34,955 nucleotides of DNA from an uncultured Kineothrix sp. (GTDB lineage Bacteria; Bacillota; Clostridia; Lachnospirales; Lachnospiraceae): positions 1 through 34,955 of the forward strand of contig CAJUMD010000026.1 in NCBI GenBank assembly GCA_910587275.1, written 5' to 3'. Positions 15,562 to 22,965 of this stretch are shown piece after piece (positions within the stretch are counted from its first letter, which is position 1; every line of letters starts with the position of its first letter). The translations under genes were made by a program, and so were the position numbers. The notes under the pieces were generated by a model. That model was not told the DNA's origin and searched no databases. It saw nothing but the letters and a program-made list of their open reading frames with translations.

Positions 15562-15610
15562 GTCCAAACACTGTAAAATGTGAAATACAAACACATGCGC
15601 CGTTATGGCA

Positions 15611-15916
15611 TTATGCATTTATTTTGTCAATTTTAACCTGCGTGTATGCTTGTCTATGACCGTTTTTCTTATGGTAACCGGTTTTCCTCTTATACTTGTA
15701 AACGATAATCTTCTTTCCCCTGCCCTGCTCCATAACGGTAGCGGATACGGTCGAGTTCGCTACATCACCGGCAACCTTAAGTCCGTTATCGCTGATTGCG
15801 ACAACCTGGTCAAAGGTTACAGCCGCTCCGGGTTCTGCATCCAGCTTTTCCACTTTGATGACATCCCCTTCGGAAACTTTGTACTGTTTTCCACCTGTGG
15901 CAATAATTGCGTACAT
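15611..15916 (-). CDS. rplU: 50S ribosomal protein bL21
   Basis: bL21 binds 23S rRNA early in large-subunit assembly. The 101-residue protein starts MYAIIATGGKQYKVSEGDVI, the family hallmark, and ends with the RNA-binding KKIIVYKYKRKTGYHKKNGHRQ region. The ATG follows TAGGAGGTG. It is the first gene after the promoter at 16023-16051 and a leader of about 100 bases. Confidence 0.98.
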   Translation of the reverse strand: MYAIIATGGKQYKVSEGDVIKVEKLDAEPGAAVTFDQVVAISDNGLKVAGDVANSTVSATVMEQGRGKKIIVYKYKRKTGYHKKNGHRQAYTQVKIDKINA

Positions 15917-16015
15917 ATTGCACCTCCTATCACAAACTTTTTTGTTTGTCTACTCGCTAGGGTCGGCGGCGCCGTTGTGTCTTTGGCGCGCTTTTGTGCC
16001 TGCCTATGCGGCATA
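15917..16015 (-). ncRNA. Probable L21 leader (5' untranslated regulatory RNA)
   Basis: Between the rplU promoter and ATG is a leader of about 100 bases with GC-rich blocks (GGCGGCGCCG region, GCGCGCC) and a hairpin CAAAC-AAAAAA-GTTTG just before the AGGAGGTG ribosome site. Autoregulatory L21 leaders are known at this position in Firmicutes. The assignment is by position and structure, not by model search. Confidence 0.5.
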
Positions 16016-16022
16016 CTCCTAT

Positions 16023-16051
16023 AATTTAACATTTGTTTGGGGAACTGTCAA
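16023..16051 (-). promoter_or_regulatory. Promoter of rplU-prp-rpmA
   Basis: On the minus strand a perfect -35 TTGACA (16051-16046) and a weaker -10 TAAATT (16028-16023) are 17 bases apart. The gap 16052-16216 upstream holds no confident gene. Confidence 0.6.
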
Positions 16052-16216
16052 GTATTTTTTGTTCGCTTTCACGGCAGTCCACGATATTGAGAAGAAAAAG
16101 GAATTTATACAGTTTAGGACGGGGATTTATGAAAACTACGAGGAAAGATATCAAGGGTTACAGAAGTTTTTATGCGAAAAAGATAAGAAATTTTCAAAAC
16201 AGGTGTATTGCACCCG

Positions 16217-16273
16217 AAAAATCCCGGTACTCCATCCGGTTTGCATCTTTCCTTTCCGGCCGGACGGGGTACC
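16217..16273 (-). terminator. Probable terminator of the glycan/phosphonate island
   Basis: On the minus strand GGTACCCCGTCCGG (16273-16260) pairs with CCGGATGGAGTACC (16239-16226), with one C-A mismatch and one G-U, around a 20-base loop, followed by GGGATTTTT. It lies 15 bases past the pepM stop and separates the island from the ribosomal-protein promoter. Confidence 0.55.
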
Positions 16274-16287
16274 TGCACACATTTTCT

Positions 16288-17583
16288 TTATATTTCATCA
16301 ATCAATGTAATAATATCTTGAATGGACATCAATTCTTCCTCCGTTTCTTTTGCCCTGTGGTGCCTTAGGATTCTCTCTGCCGTCCTCTGCATGGCAGGAA
16401 ATGCGCTCCGTGTAAGCTGGTTTGCATAAATGACGATATTCACGCCATGACTGCGCAGCTCCTCCTCCGTTACCGCATTATACGAAGTCGGTACCGCCAC
16501 AAGGGGCGTTTCCCGGTTTGTTTCCCTGAACCGGTCGCAGAATGCGAATACTTCATCCGGTTCTTTTTTCCTGCTATGGATCATGATACCGTCCGCTCCG
16601 GCACGGACGTATGCTGCCGCCCGTTCCAGCGCATCTTCTATCCCTTTTTCCAAAATCAGGCTTTCAATCCGGGCAATAATCATAAAATCTTCCGTGCGCT
16701 GCGCCTTTTTTCCAGCTCTGATTTTCTCACAAAATCCTTCAACGCTGTCCTGTGTCTGTTCCACGTCCGTTCCGAATAACGAATTCTTTTTCAGCCCCGT
16801 CTTATCTTCAATAATTACGGCAGATACACCCACACGTTCCAATGTCCTGACATTATATGCAAAATGTTCCACCAGTCCACCCGTATCCCCGTCAAGAATA
16901 ATTGGTTTTGTCGTTACTTCCAAAATGTCATCCACGGTCCTTAATCTGGATGACAAATCCACCAACTCAATATCCGGCTTTCCTTTTGCCGTGGAATCAC
17001 AGAGACTTGACAGCCACATGGCATCAAACTGGTTTATCTCGCTTTTTCCGGAGACAATTGTCTTTTCGGCAATCAAACCGGTCAGGCCGCTATGTACTTC
17101 AATGACTTTTACAATGGGACATAACTTTAACAGCAGCCGTAACCGTTTTCTGCGGAATTCCGGCATTGCCGTCCTCTCCTTCATAATGGCTTCCATGTTG
17201 CTGACCGATTCGCTGTAAGTATAAGGAACCTCGATTAATTCCCCTCCCCATTTTTCCAAACATGCCATCACATTTTCACGGATCATTGCCATAGGTCCTT
17301 CTCTCCAGTTATCTCCATGGATGACATAATCCGGTCTCAATTCCTTTATAATATTATCATACACCACATCCTGTTGTTCAACAACTCTGCTCACTTCCGG
17401 TATGTTTTCCAACATTTTTTTCCGTTCTTCAAAGGAAACCGTTGGAAACCGGTTATAACGGATCATTGCCTGATCGCCCAAAACACCGGCTATTACCGTC
17501 CCGTATTTTGACGCCTGCCTTATGATATTTAAATGACCTTCATGTATTACATCCGTGCAAAAACATGCGTATATTTTTTTCAT
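16288..17583 (-). CDS. pepM: Phosphoenolpyruvate mutase fused to a cytidylyltransferase domain
   Basis: PepM turns phosphoenolpyruvate into phosphonopyruvate, forming the carbon-phosphorus bond that starts nearly all phosphonate pathways. In this 431-residue protein the C-terminal part (about 145-425) is the mutase of the isocitrate-lyase fold, with DGDTGG at 231-236 and the diagnostic EDK...NS motif (EDKTGLKKNS, 259-268). The N-terminal 135 residues form a second domain of the nucleotidyltransferase superfamily with HEGH at 14-17 and a GDNWREGP stretch, resembling TagD-type cytidylyltransferases. Such fusions are known, but the reaction of the extra domain is not settled. The ATG at 17583 follows AGGGGTG at 7 bases; 13 bases separate it from ppd. 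It is the last gene of the island. Confidence 0.92.
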   Translation of the reverse strand: MKKIYACFCTDVIHEGHLNIIRQASKYGTVIAGVLGDQAMIRYNRFPTVSFEERKKMLENIPEVSRVVEQQDVVYDNIIKELRPDYVIHGDNWREGPMAMIRENVMACLEKWGGELIEVPYTYSESVSNMEAIMKERTAMPEFRRKRLRLLLKLCPIVKVIEVHSGLTGLIAEKTIVSGKSEINQFDAMWLSSLCDSTAKGKPDIELVDLSSRLRTVDDILEVTTKPIILDGDTGGLVEHFAYNVRTLERVGVSAVIIEDKTGLKKNSLFGTDVEQTQDSVEGFCEKIRAGKKAQRTEDFMIIARIESLILEKGIEDALERAAAYVRAGADGIMIHSRKKEPDEVFAFCDRFRETNRETPLVAVPTSYNAVTEEELRSHGVNIVIYANQLTRSAFPAMQRTAERILRHHRAKETEEELMSIQDIITLIDEI

Positions 17584-17596
17584 CTCATCACCCCTA

Positions 17597-18733
17597 TCAT
17601 TCCACAGGTATTCCATGGTATTTCATAAAATGGTTCTTGTTTTCCACCGCTTCTTCCTTTGGCCTTCCCAAATCGCTTCTGGAGCGGATTGCTGTTTTTA
17701 CTTCAATGAAAGACAGGACATTTTCCTGCCTTACCCTTTCCAAAACTTCCCGCAGCTGCCTTAAATCCCAAACGGTATGGGATTGCGGATATCCACATGC
17801 CTTTGCCACTTCTGCGTATTCCAGACCGGCGCTTCCGGTCGGCATCCCCCCCACGGACTCATGGGCTTCGTTATTCAGGCAGATATGAATCAAATTTCCC
17901 GGATTCTGCCTGGCAATAAAGGCAAGGCTGCCCATATGCATAAACACGGCGCCGTCTCCGTCCAGACAATACACTTTTTTATGCGGCATTTCTTTTGCAA
18001 TGCCAAGCGCAATCATGGAAGCATGTCCCATTCCGCCTACCGTCAGAAAATCCTGTGCATGCTGTCCTTTTATGGCGTCGCTCTGTTCGTATACTTCACG
18101 GGATATCTTTCCTGTCGTCGATACAAGCACATCTTCCACACCTACCATGGAAATGATTTCCTTAACGGCATCTTCACGAACCAGCGAATAGCCATTACAG
18201 TATTCTCCCAAATCCACCTGGTCAAAAAAGTCCCTTTTGACCACAAAAGCAAACTGACGGTTACCGGATATTCTATCTCTTGCCTTTACAAACATGGCAT
18301 CCAGCTCATCCTGCGCCGTTTCTTTGCCAATGATGGCATACGGAATCTCCAATACGTCCAATATCTGCCCTGTAATGTCTCCCATAAACTTATGCTGGGG
18401 CTCATCCTTACTTCCCGGCTCCCCACGCCATCCGATTACCATGAGCATGGGGATTCCATATACCTTTCCGTTTGCCAGAGAAGTAATCGGATTTACGGCA
18501 TTTCCAATCCCACTGTTCTGCATATAAACACAGGCTGCTTTTCCCGTTGCCAAATAACTTCCGATTGCCATTCCGACAGCCGCCCCCTCATTTGCCGGAA
18601 CATAATGGTGAAAGAATGTTTTCCCTTCCCTGTTTATATAATCGCAAAAAGGTTTTAATGTGGAATCGGGCACCCCTGCCAATGTAGTTATTCCCATAGC
18701 CCGAATCCGTTCTACAAATTGCTCTGCCCGCAT
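17597..18733 (-). CDS. ppd: Phosphonopyruvate decarboxylase
   Basis: Ppd removes CO2 from phosphonopyruvate to give phosphonoacetaldehyde, the irreversible step that pulls the unfavourable mutase reaction forward. The 378-residue thiamine-diphosphate enzyme has the cofactor-activating E49 (PANEGAAVG), and the diphosphate-binding GDG...NN motif (259-261 to 287-288). Its length matches known Ppd/AepY. The ATG at 18733 follows AAAGGAG at 7 bases; longer in-frame starts lack a ribosome site. It overlaps the end of pntC by 22 bases, so translation is coupled. Confidence 0.95.
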   Translation of the reverse strand: MRAEQFVERIRAMGITTLAGVPDSTLKPFCDYINREGKTFFHHYVPANEGAAVGMAIGSYLATGKAACVYMQNSGIGNAVNPITSLANGKVYGIPMLMVIGWRGEPGSKDEPQHKFMGDITGQILDVLEIPYAIIGKETAQDELDAMFVKARDRISGNRQFAFVVKRDFFDQVDLGEYCNGYSLVREDAVKEIISMVGVEDVLVSTTGKISREVYEQSDAIKGQHAQDFLTVGGMGHASMIALGIAKEMPHKKVYCLDGDGAVFMHMGSLAFIARQNPGNLIHICLNNEAHESVGGMPTGSAGLEYAEVAKACGYPQSHTVWDLRQLREVLERVRQENVLSFIEVKTAIRSRSDLGRPKEEAVENKNHFMKYHGIPVE

Positions 18734-19446
18734 AGTACTTCTCCTTTCCCGTCTGCCGTCAGGGCTTTCCATTCTTCCACCGTATCTATTTCAATGATGC
18801 TTCCTTCAGTAACTTCCATAACCACGGCTTCCAACTGCTTTTCCCTGATTTTCCGGTCTACAATTTCATCCCAAAATAACCCTTCATGCCCTTTTTGCAG
18901 GTAGGCTTCTTCGATTCCTGCCCTGATTATCCCGGCATCTTTCTTTTTCCAGTAGGAAATCCCAACCATCTGCCAGGTATCCCTTCCCCCTTTTCCGACT
19001 TTGGTTATCCTGCCGTTTTCCGTCCCAAAAACCCAATCGTCCGTGTATCCTTGTATCTTTTTCCCAAAATAACAGGATATTTCTGACGTTTTTTGGAGCA
19101 GTTCCGTATCGACAACAAATAAATCCGCCTCGCAAATAAAACAATCCGCGCTGCCCAAAAGATTTCCTGCGGCGTGAAGGGAGGAAATGTTATTTTTCTC
19201 CAAATACTCCGTGTTTTCAATTAATTCCAAATTTTCATATTTTTCCGTTAAATATTGAAATTGTTCTTTTAGGTATCCGACGACAACATATATTTTGTGG
19301 ATTTTTCTTTTCTCCAACCCCATTATAAGCGTCTCAATCATTGGGACACCATGGACTTTTACCAACGGTTTCGGGGTTTGCTTTGTTATTGGCAGCATCC
19401 GTGTCCCTAAACCGGCGGCCAGTAAAATTGCTATTTCATTCTGCAT
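18712..19446 (-). CDS. pntC: 2-aminoethylphosphonate cytidylyltransferase (PntC/LicC-like)
   Basis: This 244-residue nucleotidyltransferase closely resembles LicC/PntC: LLAAGLGTRM near the N-terminus binds the nucleotide, followed by TPKPLVKVHG, VVVGYLKEQF and the C-terminal EIDTVEEWKAL, all LicC-like landmarks. LicC makes CDP-choline, while PntC makes CMP-AEP. Its place between phnW and ppd makes AEP the expected substrate, giving the activated donor for decorating glycans or lipids. The ATG at 19446 is preferred over one 18 bases upstream because GGAGG lies 8 bases before it. It overlaps phnW by 11 bases and ppd by 22. Confidence 0.85.
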   Translation of the reverse strand: MQNEIAILLAAGLGTRMLPITKQTPKPLVKVHGVPMIETLIMGLEKRKIHKIYVVVGYLKEQFQYLTEKYENLELIENTEYLEKNNISSLHAAGNLLGSADCFICEADLFVVDTELLQKTSEISCYFGKKIQGYTDDWVFGTENGRITKVGKGGRDTWQMVGISYWKKKDAGIIRAGIEEAYLQKGHEGLFWDEIVDRKIREKQLEAVVMEVTEGSIIEIDTVEEWKALTADGKGEVLCGQSNL

Positions 19447-20593
19447 GATTGGTTCCTCCGCCATAAATAACCGGAACAGTTACTTTATTCTCCCGCAGCC
19501 CTTCCTCCAATACCCGGAAAAAGCTAACAATGTCATTTTCATCAAGAGCCCCTAACGCACATAACCGGAAGGTTCCCGCATTGTTCATTTTACCGGGATA
19601 AATGGTAAAACCTCTTTCATAACAGTAATCATGTATTTTTTCAAAATCCCAGTTTTCATCTTCCGGGTATTTCACGGTAATGACCAGTCCTGCCTGCCAT
19701 TCCCGCCGAATGAGATTTTGGAATCCAAGCCTTGCCAGCCCGGCATGAAGGGCTTCAAATACCCTTTTATGCCTGTCCCACTTTGCGCTCTCCCCTTCAT
19801 CAAAATATTCCTTGATTGCCTGTTTCATCGCATAAACAGTCTGCACGGGAGGGGTAAAGTGCATCTCCCCGTGCTTTTCAAAATATTCATACTGCATGTA
19901 TAGGTTACAATAATAGGAACGCTTCGGGAAATTTCCGGATTCCTCCAGCAGCTTCCGGTTACCGACCACAAAAGAAATACCTGTCATCGCCATCAGCCCT
20001 TTTTGGGCGGATGCCATACAGAAATCAATATTTTCTTCCTCTATTTGGATGGGACGCATGGCATAGGTCGATGTGGTATCCACCACAAATACAGCATGAT
20101 ATTTATGTGCCAATGCCCCGATTTCCCGGATGGGATTTAAAATACCCGTTCCGGTTTCATTATGGGTGGCATAAACCAGCGCAATATCGGGATGGCGTCT
20201 TAGCATGGCTTCCACTTCTGCCAAATCCGGTAAGGCATCCATGGGAAACCGCAAATCAAGGAATGGAAGATGGTACGATTCACAGATTTCCACAGCCCTT
20301 GCACTGTATGCGCCATTATTGACCACCAGTATTTTTTTGCCTGCGGGCAGCAGGGAATTCAGGCAGGCATCCATACAGAGCGTGCCTGAACCGCAGAATA
20401 ACACGGAGGTATATTTTTGGGAATCCCCATGGACAATCCGCACCAAATCGTCACGGATCCGCTTCATTAAATCCGCAAATTCTTTTTCCCGCGGGCAGAT
20501 GTCCGGTACGACCTGTGCGTATTTTACGGTATCCGTTGTTGTGGCGGGACCCGGGTTCAGTAAGATGTTTCTTTTTATGGTTTTGTTGTCCAT
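19436..20593 (-). CDS. phnW: 2-aminoethylphosphonate aminotransferase (PhnW-like, biosynthetic)
   Basis: PhnW interconverts phosphonoacetaldehyde and AEP using alanine/pyruvate and pyridoxal phosphate. The 385-residue protein begins with LLNPGPATTTDTV, a family hallmark, has GSGT at 68-71, D172 for the cofactor ring, and the cofactor lysine K198 in SAQKGLMAMTG. The sequence around D172 (VDTTSTYAM) and K198 differs from the catabolic PhnW norm. No phosphonatase (phnX) is present, and the ppd/pepM neighbours show that it runs in the AEP-forming direction. The start has AGGGGGT 7 bases upstream. It overlaps pntC by 11 bases. Confidence 0.92.
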   Translation of the reverse strand: MDNKTIKRNILLNPGPATTTDTVKYAQVVPDICPREKEFADLMKRIRDDLVRIVHGDSQKYTSVLFCGSGTLCMDACLNSLLPAGKKILVVNNGAYSARAVEICESYHLPFLDLRFPMDALPDLAEVEAMLRRHPDIALVYATHNETGTGILNPIREIGALAHKYHAVFVVDTTSTYAMRPIQIEEENIDFCMASAQKGLMAMTGISFVVGNRKLLEESGNFPKRSYYCNLYMQYEYFEKHGEMHFTPPVQTVYAMKQAIKEYFDEGESAKWDRHKRVFEALHAGLARLGFQNLIRREWQAGLVITVKYPEDENWDFEKIHDYCYERGFTIYPGKMNNAGTFRLCALGALDENDIVSFFRVLEEGLRENKVTVPVIYGGGTNHAE

Positions 20594-20630
20594 TTGTGTT
20601 ACCCCCTGTAAAAATTTTTTTAACGGTATC

Positions 20631-22658
20631 CTAATGATTCCTCATAAACAAAATCCTTTTTGTAGACTTTGGCACCAAACGATCCAATCCGTCCCAGTCA
20701 CCGTTTTCCAAACATTTCCGTACCGAAGATGCGCTGATATACTTTCCGCACTGTTCTTTTCTTGGAATTTCTACCAGCTTGATTCCTTTTTCCGGTAAAA
20801 TCCTTTTCATGGCAAGATTATACGCATTGGTTACCATATCTTCCGGTTCCTCACCGACAAACCGGTAATGAATGTTTAAATGCGGCGCTATCCGCTCTGC
20901 AAAGAAAGTAATATCATTCTCCACATTTTTAGCCATGTCTTCATCTGCTTCTTTCACAAAATATTCCGGGAAAGTCGTTTTGGATAAAATGAACGGTCCG
21001 CTGGGAACTACCATAACATGCTTTATATCGCCGGTTCCACTGCAAACCATGGCAAACCGTTCGTCAAAAGAAAATATGGATTCATCTTCCTCCACGACAA
21101 AGATAATCAAAAAATCAACGGCTTCTGATGCCTGCTCGATTAAATAACGGTGCCCATGGGTAAATGGATTGCAGTTCATCACAATGGAGCCGATTTTTTT
21201 ATATAACCCAGGATTAAAATCCGTAAAATAGCGGTCTATATACATTGTTTTGACAAAATCCCTGTCCTGCCCGATTTCTTTTCCAATTTCATTTTGCCCC
21301 CCAATCCATTTTTCGCATAAAAGGTTTTGGTAGATGGCTTCCGCAAACAGGGCGTTTATTTTATGGTTACAATGGAGCATGACTCCTAAAATCCATTCTT
21401 TCTTCACACTGCTTTTATCCAAAACATGAACTAAATTAAGCTCCGGAATATCCGGGAAACGTTTGTTATCCGCAAACAGAACCACAACATCCCCCTTCCG
21501 CAGCGGCAGTTCGCTTAAACGTGAAATTTCCAAATCCATCTGTCCGTTGTAACAACTTCCGCAATTCACTACCCTTATTTCATGCCAGGTATCATTCAGC
21601 CGCTTCTGTAAAAGGCTTTCTATTGTATTTTTATCTTCCGTAAAACGTCCATAAATAAAACACGGACCGATAAAGTAAATGGTTTGGATATAGTTCTCCG
21701 GTTGTCCTGTCGTATACCGTTCTCCGTTTATGACATTACAGTATTTTCCTTTGCAGTCTTTTAATTTTCCAAGATGGCTTTTGGTTTCTATGGAAAAAGG
21801 AAACCGAATAATTCCGTTTTTATATTCTTCCGAATACAGTTCCCCAAAAAAAGAACGGTATAAAGTATCCTCCCTGTTATCCCCATAGTCCTTTTCCTGC
21901 AAAATCCTGTCGTATTGATTGGAATCATAAAACAGATTAAGAATATGAACGCCTTTCTGTCCCAAACCGCGTAAAAACTCCCCGATAAAATCAAACCAAC
22001 ATTCTTTCATGAAATTTTTATATGTCATCAATTTTTCCCTTGGGTACTTTTTATGCAACAGATGTGTAAACAAGGTATCCACAGCCCTCCATTCATCCTC
22101 ATCACAAAACAATACCCGGTCAACGGAATTTACATTATCCAAAACTTCACTCTGTTCTATCTCTTTAGCGTTGAATCCCATAGATGACAGATTATGGCAA
22201 AAAATCCCGGACATTTTCCGTTTATCCTTATGCAGACAACAAGGGCGTACCAAAACCACACGTTTGCCAAGGCTAAAAAAGAAATGGTTTCCTTCACACA
22301 TATATCCGGCAAAAAAGTCATCCCAACGTGCATAGGCTCCCATAAGTTCCTGCTTTTCATTTACTACTGGAAGTGCGTTAATATTAGTTTTTTCGCGGAA
22401 AATATTCCTCGCTTTCATATATTCCTTTGGACGAATCCATGTGAATTTCTTATTGACTGTAACATAAGCTGCATTCTCCTTATCCGCCCTGGCGATATCC
22501 CCCATACTAATGATTCCGCACAATTTCCCTTTCCGTTCACAATACACCATATTGGAGGGTTTCGCCGATATCTCTTTTGCAAGCATATCAAAAGATACTG
22601 CGTCAGCTTCATCCTTTAATTCTATAACCGATAACCAGTCATGCTCTGTATATATCAT
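20631..22658 (-). CDS. CBS / SGNH-like / CitC-like nucleotidyltransferase multidomain protein
   Basis: This 675-residue protein is unlike standard annotated enzymes. Residues 15-120 look like a CBS pair (KGKLCGIISMGDIARA; INALPVVNEKQELMGAY), modules that usually sense adenine nucleotides. Residues 120-320 are unassigned. About 325-450 look like a degraded SGNH fold (YFIGPCFIYGRF, VVNCGS, and an LHCNHKINALFAEAIY end) with the usual catalytic GDS replaced by GPC. The C-terminal 190 residues match the nucleotidyltransferase domain of citrate-lyase ligase CitC: NPFTHGH (497-503) and ISASSVR (641-647). No citrate lyase genes are nearby. It lies 37 bases before phnW, so its product is probably an activated group used with AEP; this is inference. 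The first 38 codons are also present in the adjacent duplicate. Confidence 0.7.
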   Translation of the reverse strand: MIYTEHDWLSVIELKDEADAVSFDMLAKEISAKPSNMVYCERKGKLCGIISMGDIARADKENAAYVTVNKKFTWIRPKEYMKARNIFREKTNINALPVVNEKQELMGAYARWDDFFAGYMCEGNHFFFSLGKRVVLVRPCCLHKDKRKMSGIFCHNLSSMGFNAKEIEQSEVLDNVNSVDRVLFCDEDEWRAVDTLFTHLLHKKYPREKLMTYKNFMKECWFDFIGEFLRGLGQKGVHILNLFYDSNQYDRILQEKDYGDNREDTLYRSFFGELYSEEYKNGIIRFPFSIETKSHLGKLKDCKGKYCNVINGERYTTGQPENYIQTIYFIGPCFIYGRFTEDKNTIESLLQKRLNDTWHEIRVVNCGSCYNGQMDLEISRLSELPLRKGDVVVLFADNKRFPDIPELNLVHVLDKSSVKKEWILGVMLHCNHKINALFAEAIYQNLLCEKWIGGQNEIGKEIGQDRDFVKTMYIDRYFTDFNPGLYKKIGSIVMNCNPFTHGHRYLIEQASEAVDFLIIFVVEEDESIFSFDERFAMVCSGTGDIKHVMVVPSGPFILSKTTFPEYFVKEADEDMAKNVENDITFFAERIAPHLNIHYRFVGEEPEDMVTNAYNLAMKRILPEKGIKLVEIPRKEQCGKYISASSVRKCLENGDWDGLDRLVPKSTKRILFMRNH

Positions 22659-22965
22659 TTTTCTTCCCTTAACACTCCTTGTCCGTAAACAGTAACCCTG
22701 CCGGATAGCAATTTCCGATATTTAACAGCCTAATAAAAACACGTTTTTATGATATACCATATTGGAGGGTTTCGCCGATATCTCTTTTGCAAGCATATCA
22801 AAAGATACTGCGTCAGCTTCATCCTTTAATTCTATAACCGATAACCAGTCATGCTCTGTATATATCATTTTTCTTCCCTTAACACTCCTTGTCCGTAAAC
22901 AGTAACCCTGCCGGATAGCAATTTCCGATATTTAACAGCCTAATAAAAACACGTTTTTATGATAT
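22546..22965. repeat. Perfect 210-bp tandem duplication
   Basis: Bases 22546-22755 are repeated exactly at 22756-22965, followed by a residual ACCATA (22966-22971). Each unit holds the last codons of the upstream glycosyltransferase, the whole intergenic region, and the first 113 bases of the CBS/CitC-like gene. The breakpoints share TATACCAT-type microhomology (ATGGTATA on the minus strand). Both flanking genes stay intact; the extra unit lies between them. Confidence 0.95.
22722..22868 (-). pseudogene. 48-codon chimeric reading frame created by the duplication
   Basis: The extra copy of the gene start runs in frame for 39 codons of the CBS/CitC-like gene, then crosses the junction into the last nine codons of the glycosyltransferase (ending HKNVFLLGC) and stops. 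It keeps the ribosome site AAGGGAAG, so it could be translated as a 48-residue peptide. It is most simply a by-product of the duplication. Confidence 0.6.

Noticed and set aside
17777..18658. Plus-strand open frame of 293 codons
   Set aside because: It lies exactly antisense to ppd, has low-complexity Cys/Phe/His-rich content and no ribosome site; ppd has full catalytic motifs.
20631..22658. True citrate lyase ligase (citC)
   Set aside because: Only the C-terminal part matches; the CBS and SGNH-like parts and the absence of citDEF argue for a different role.
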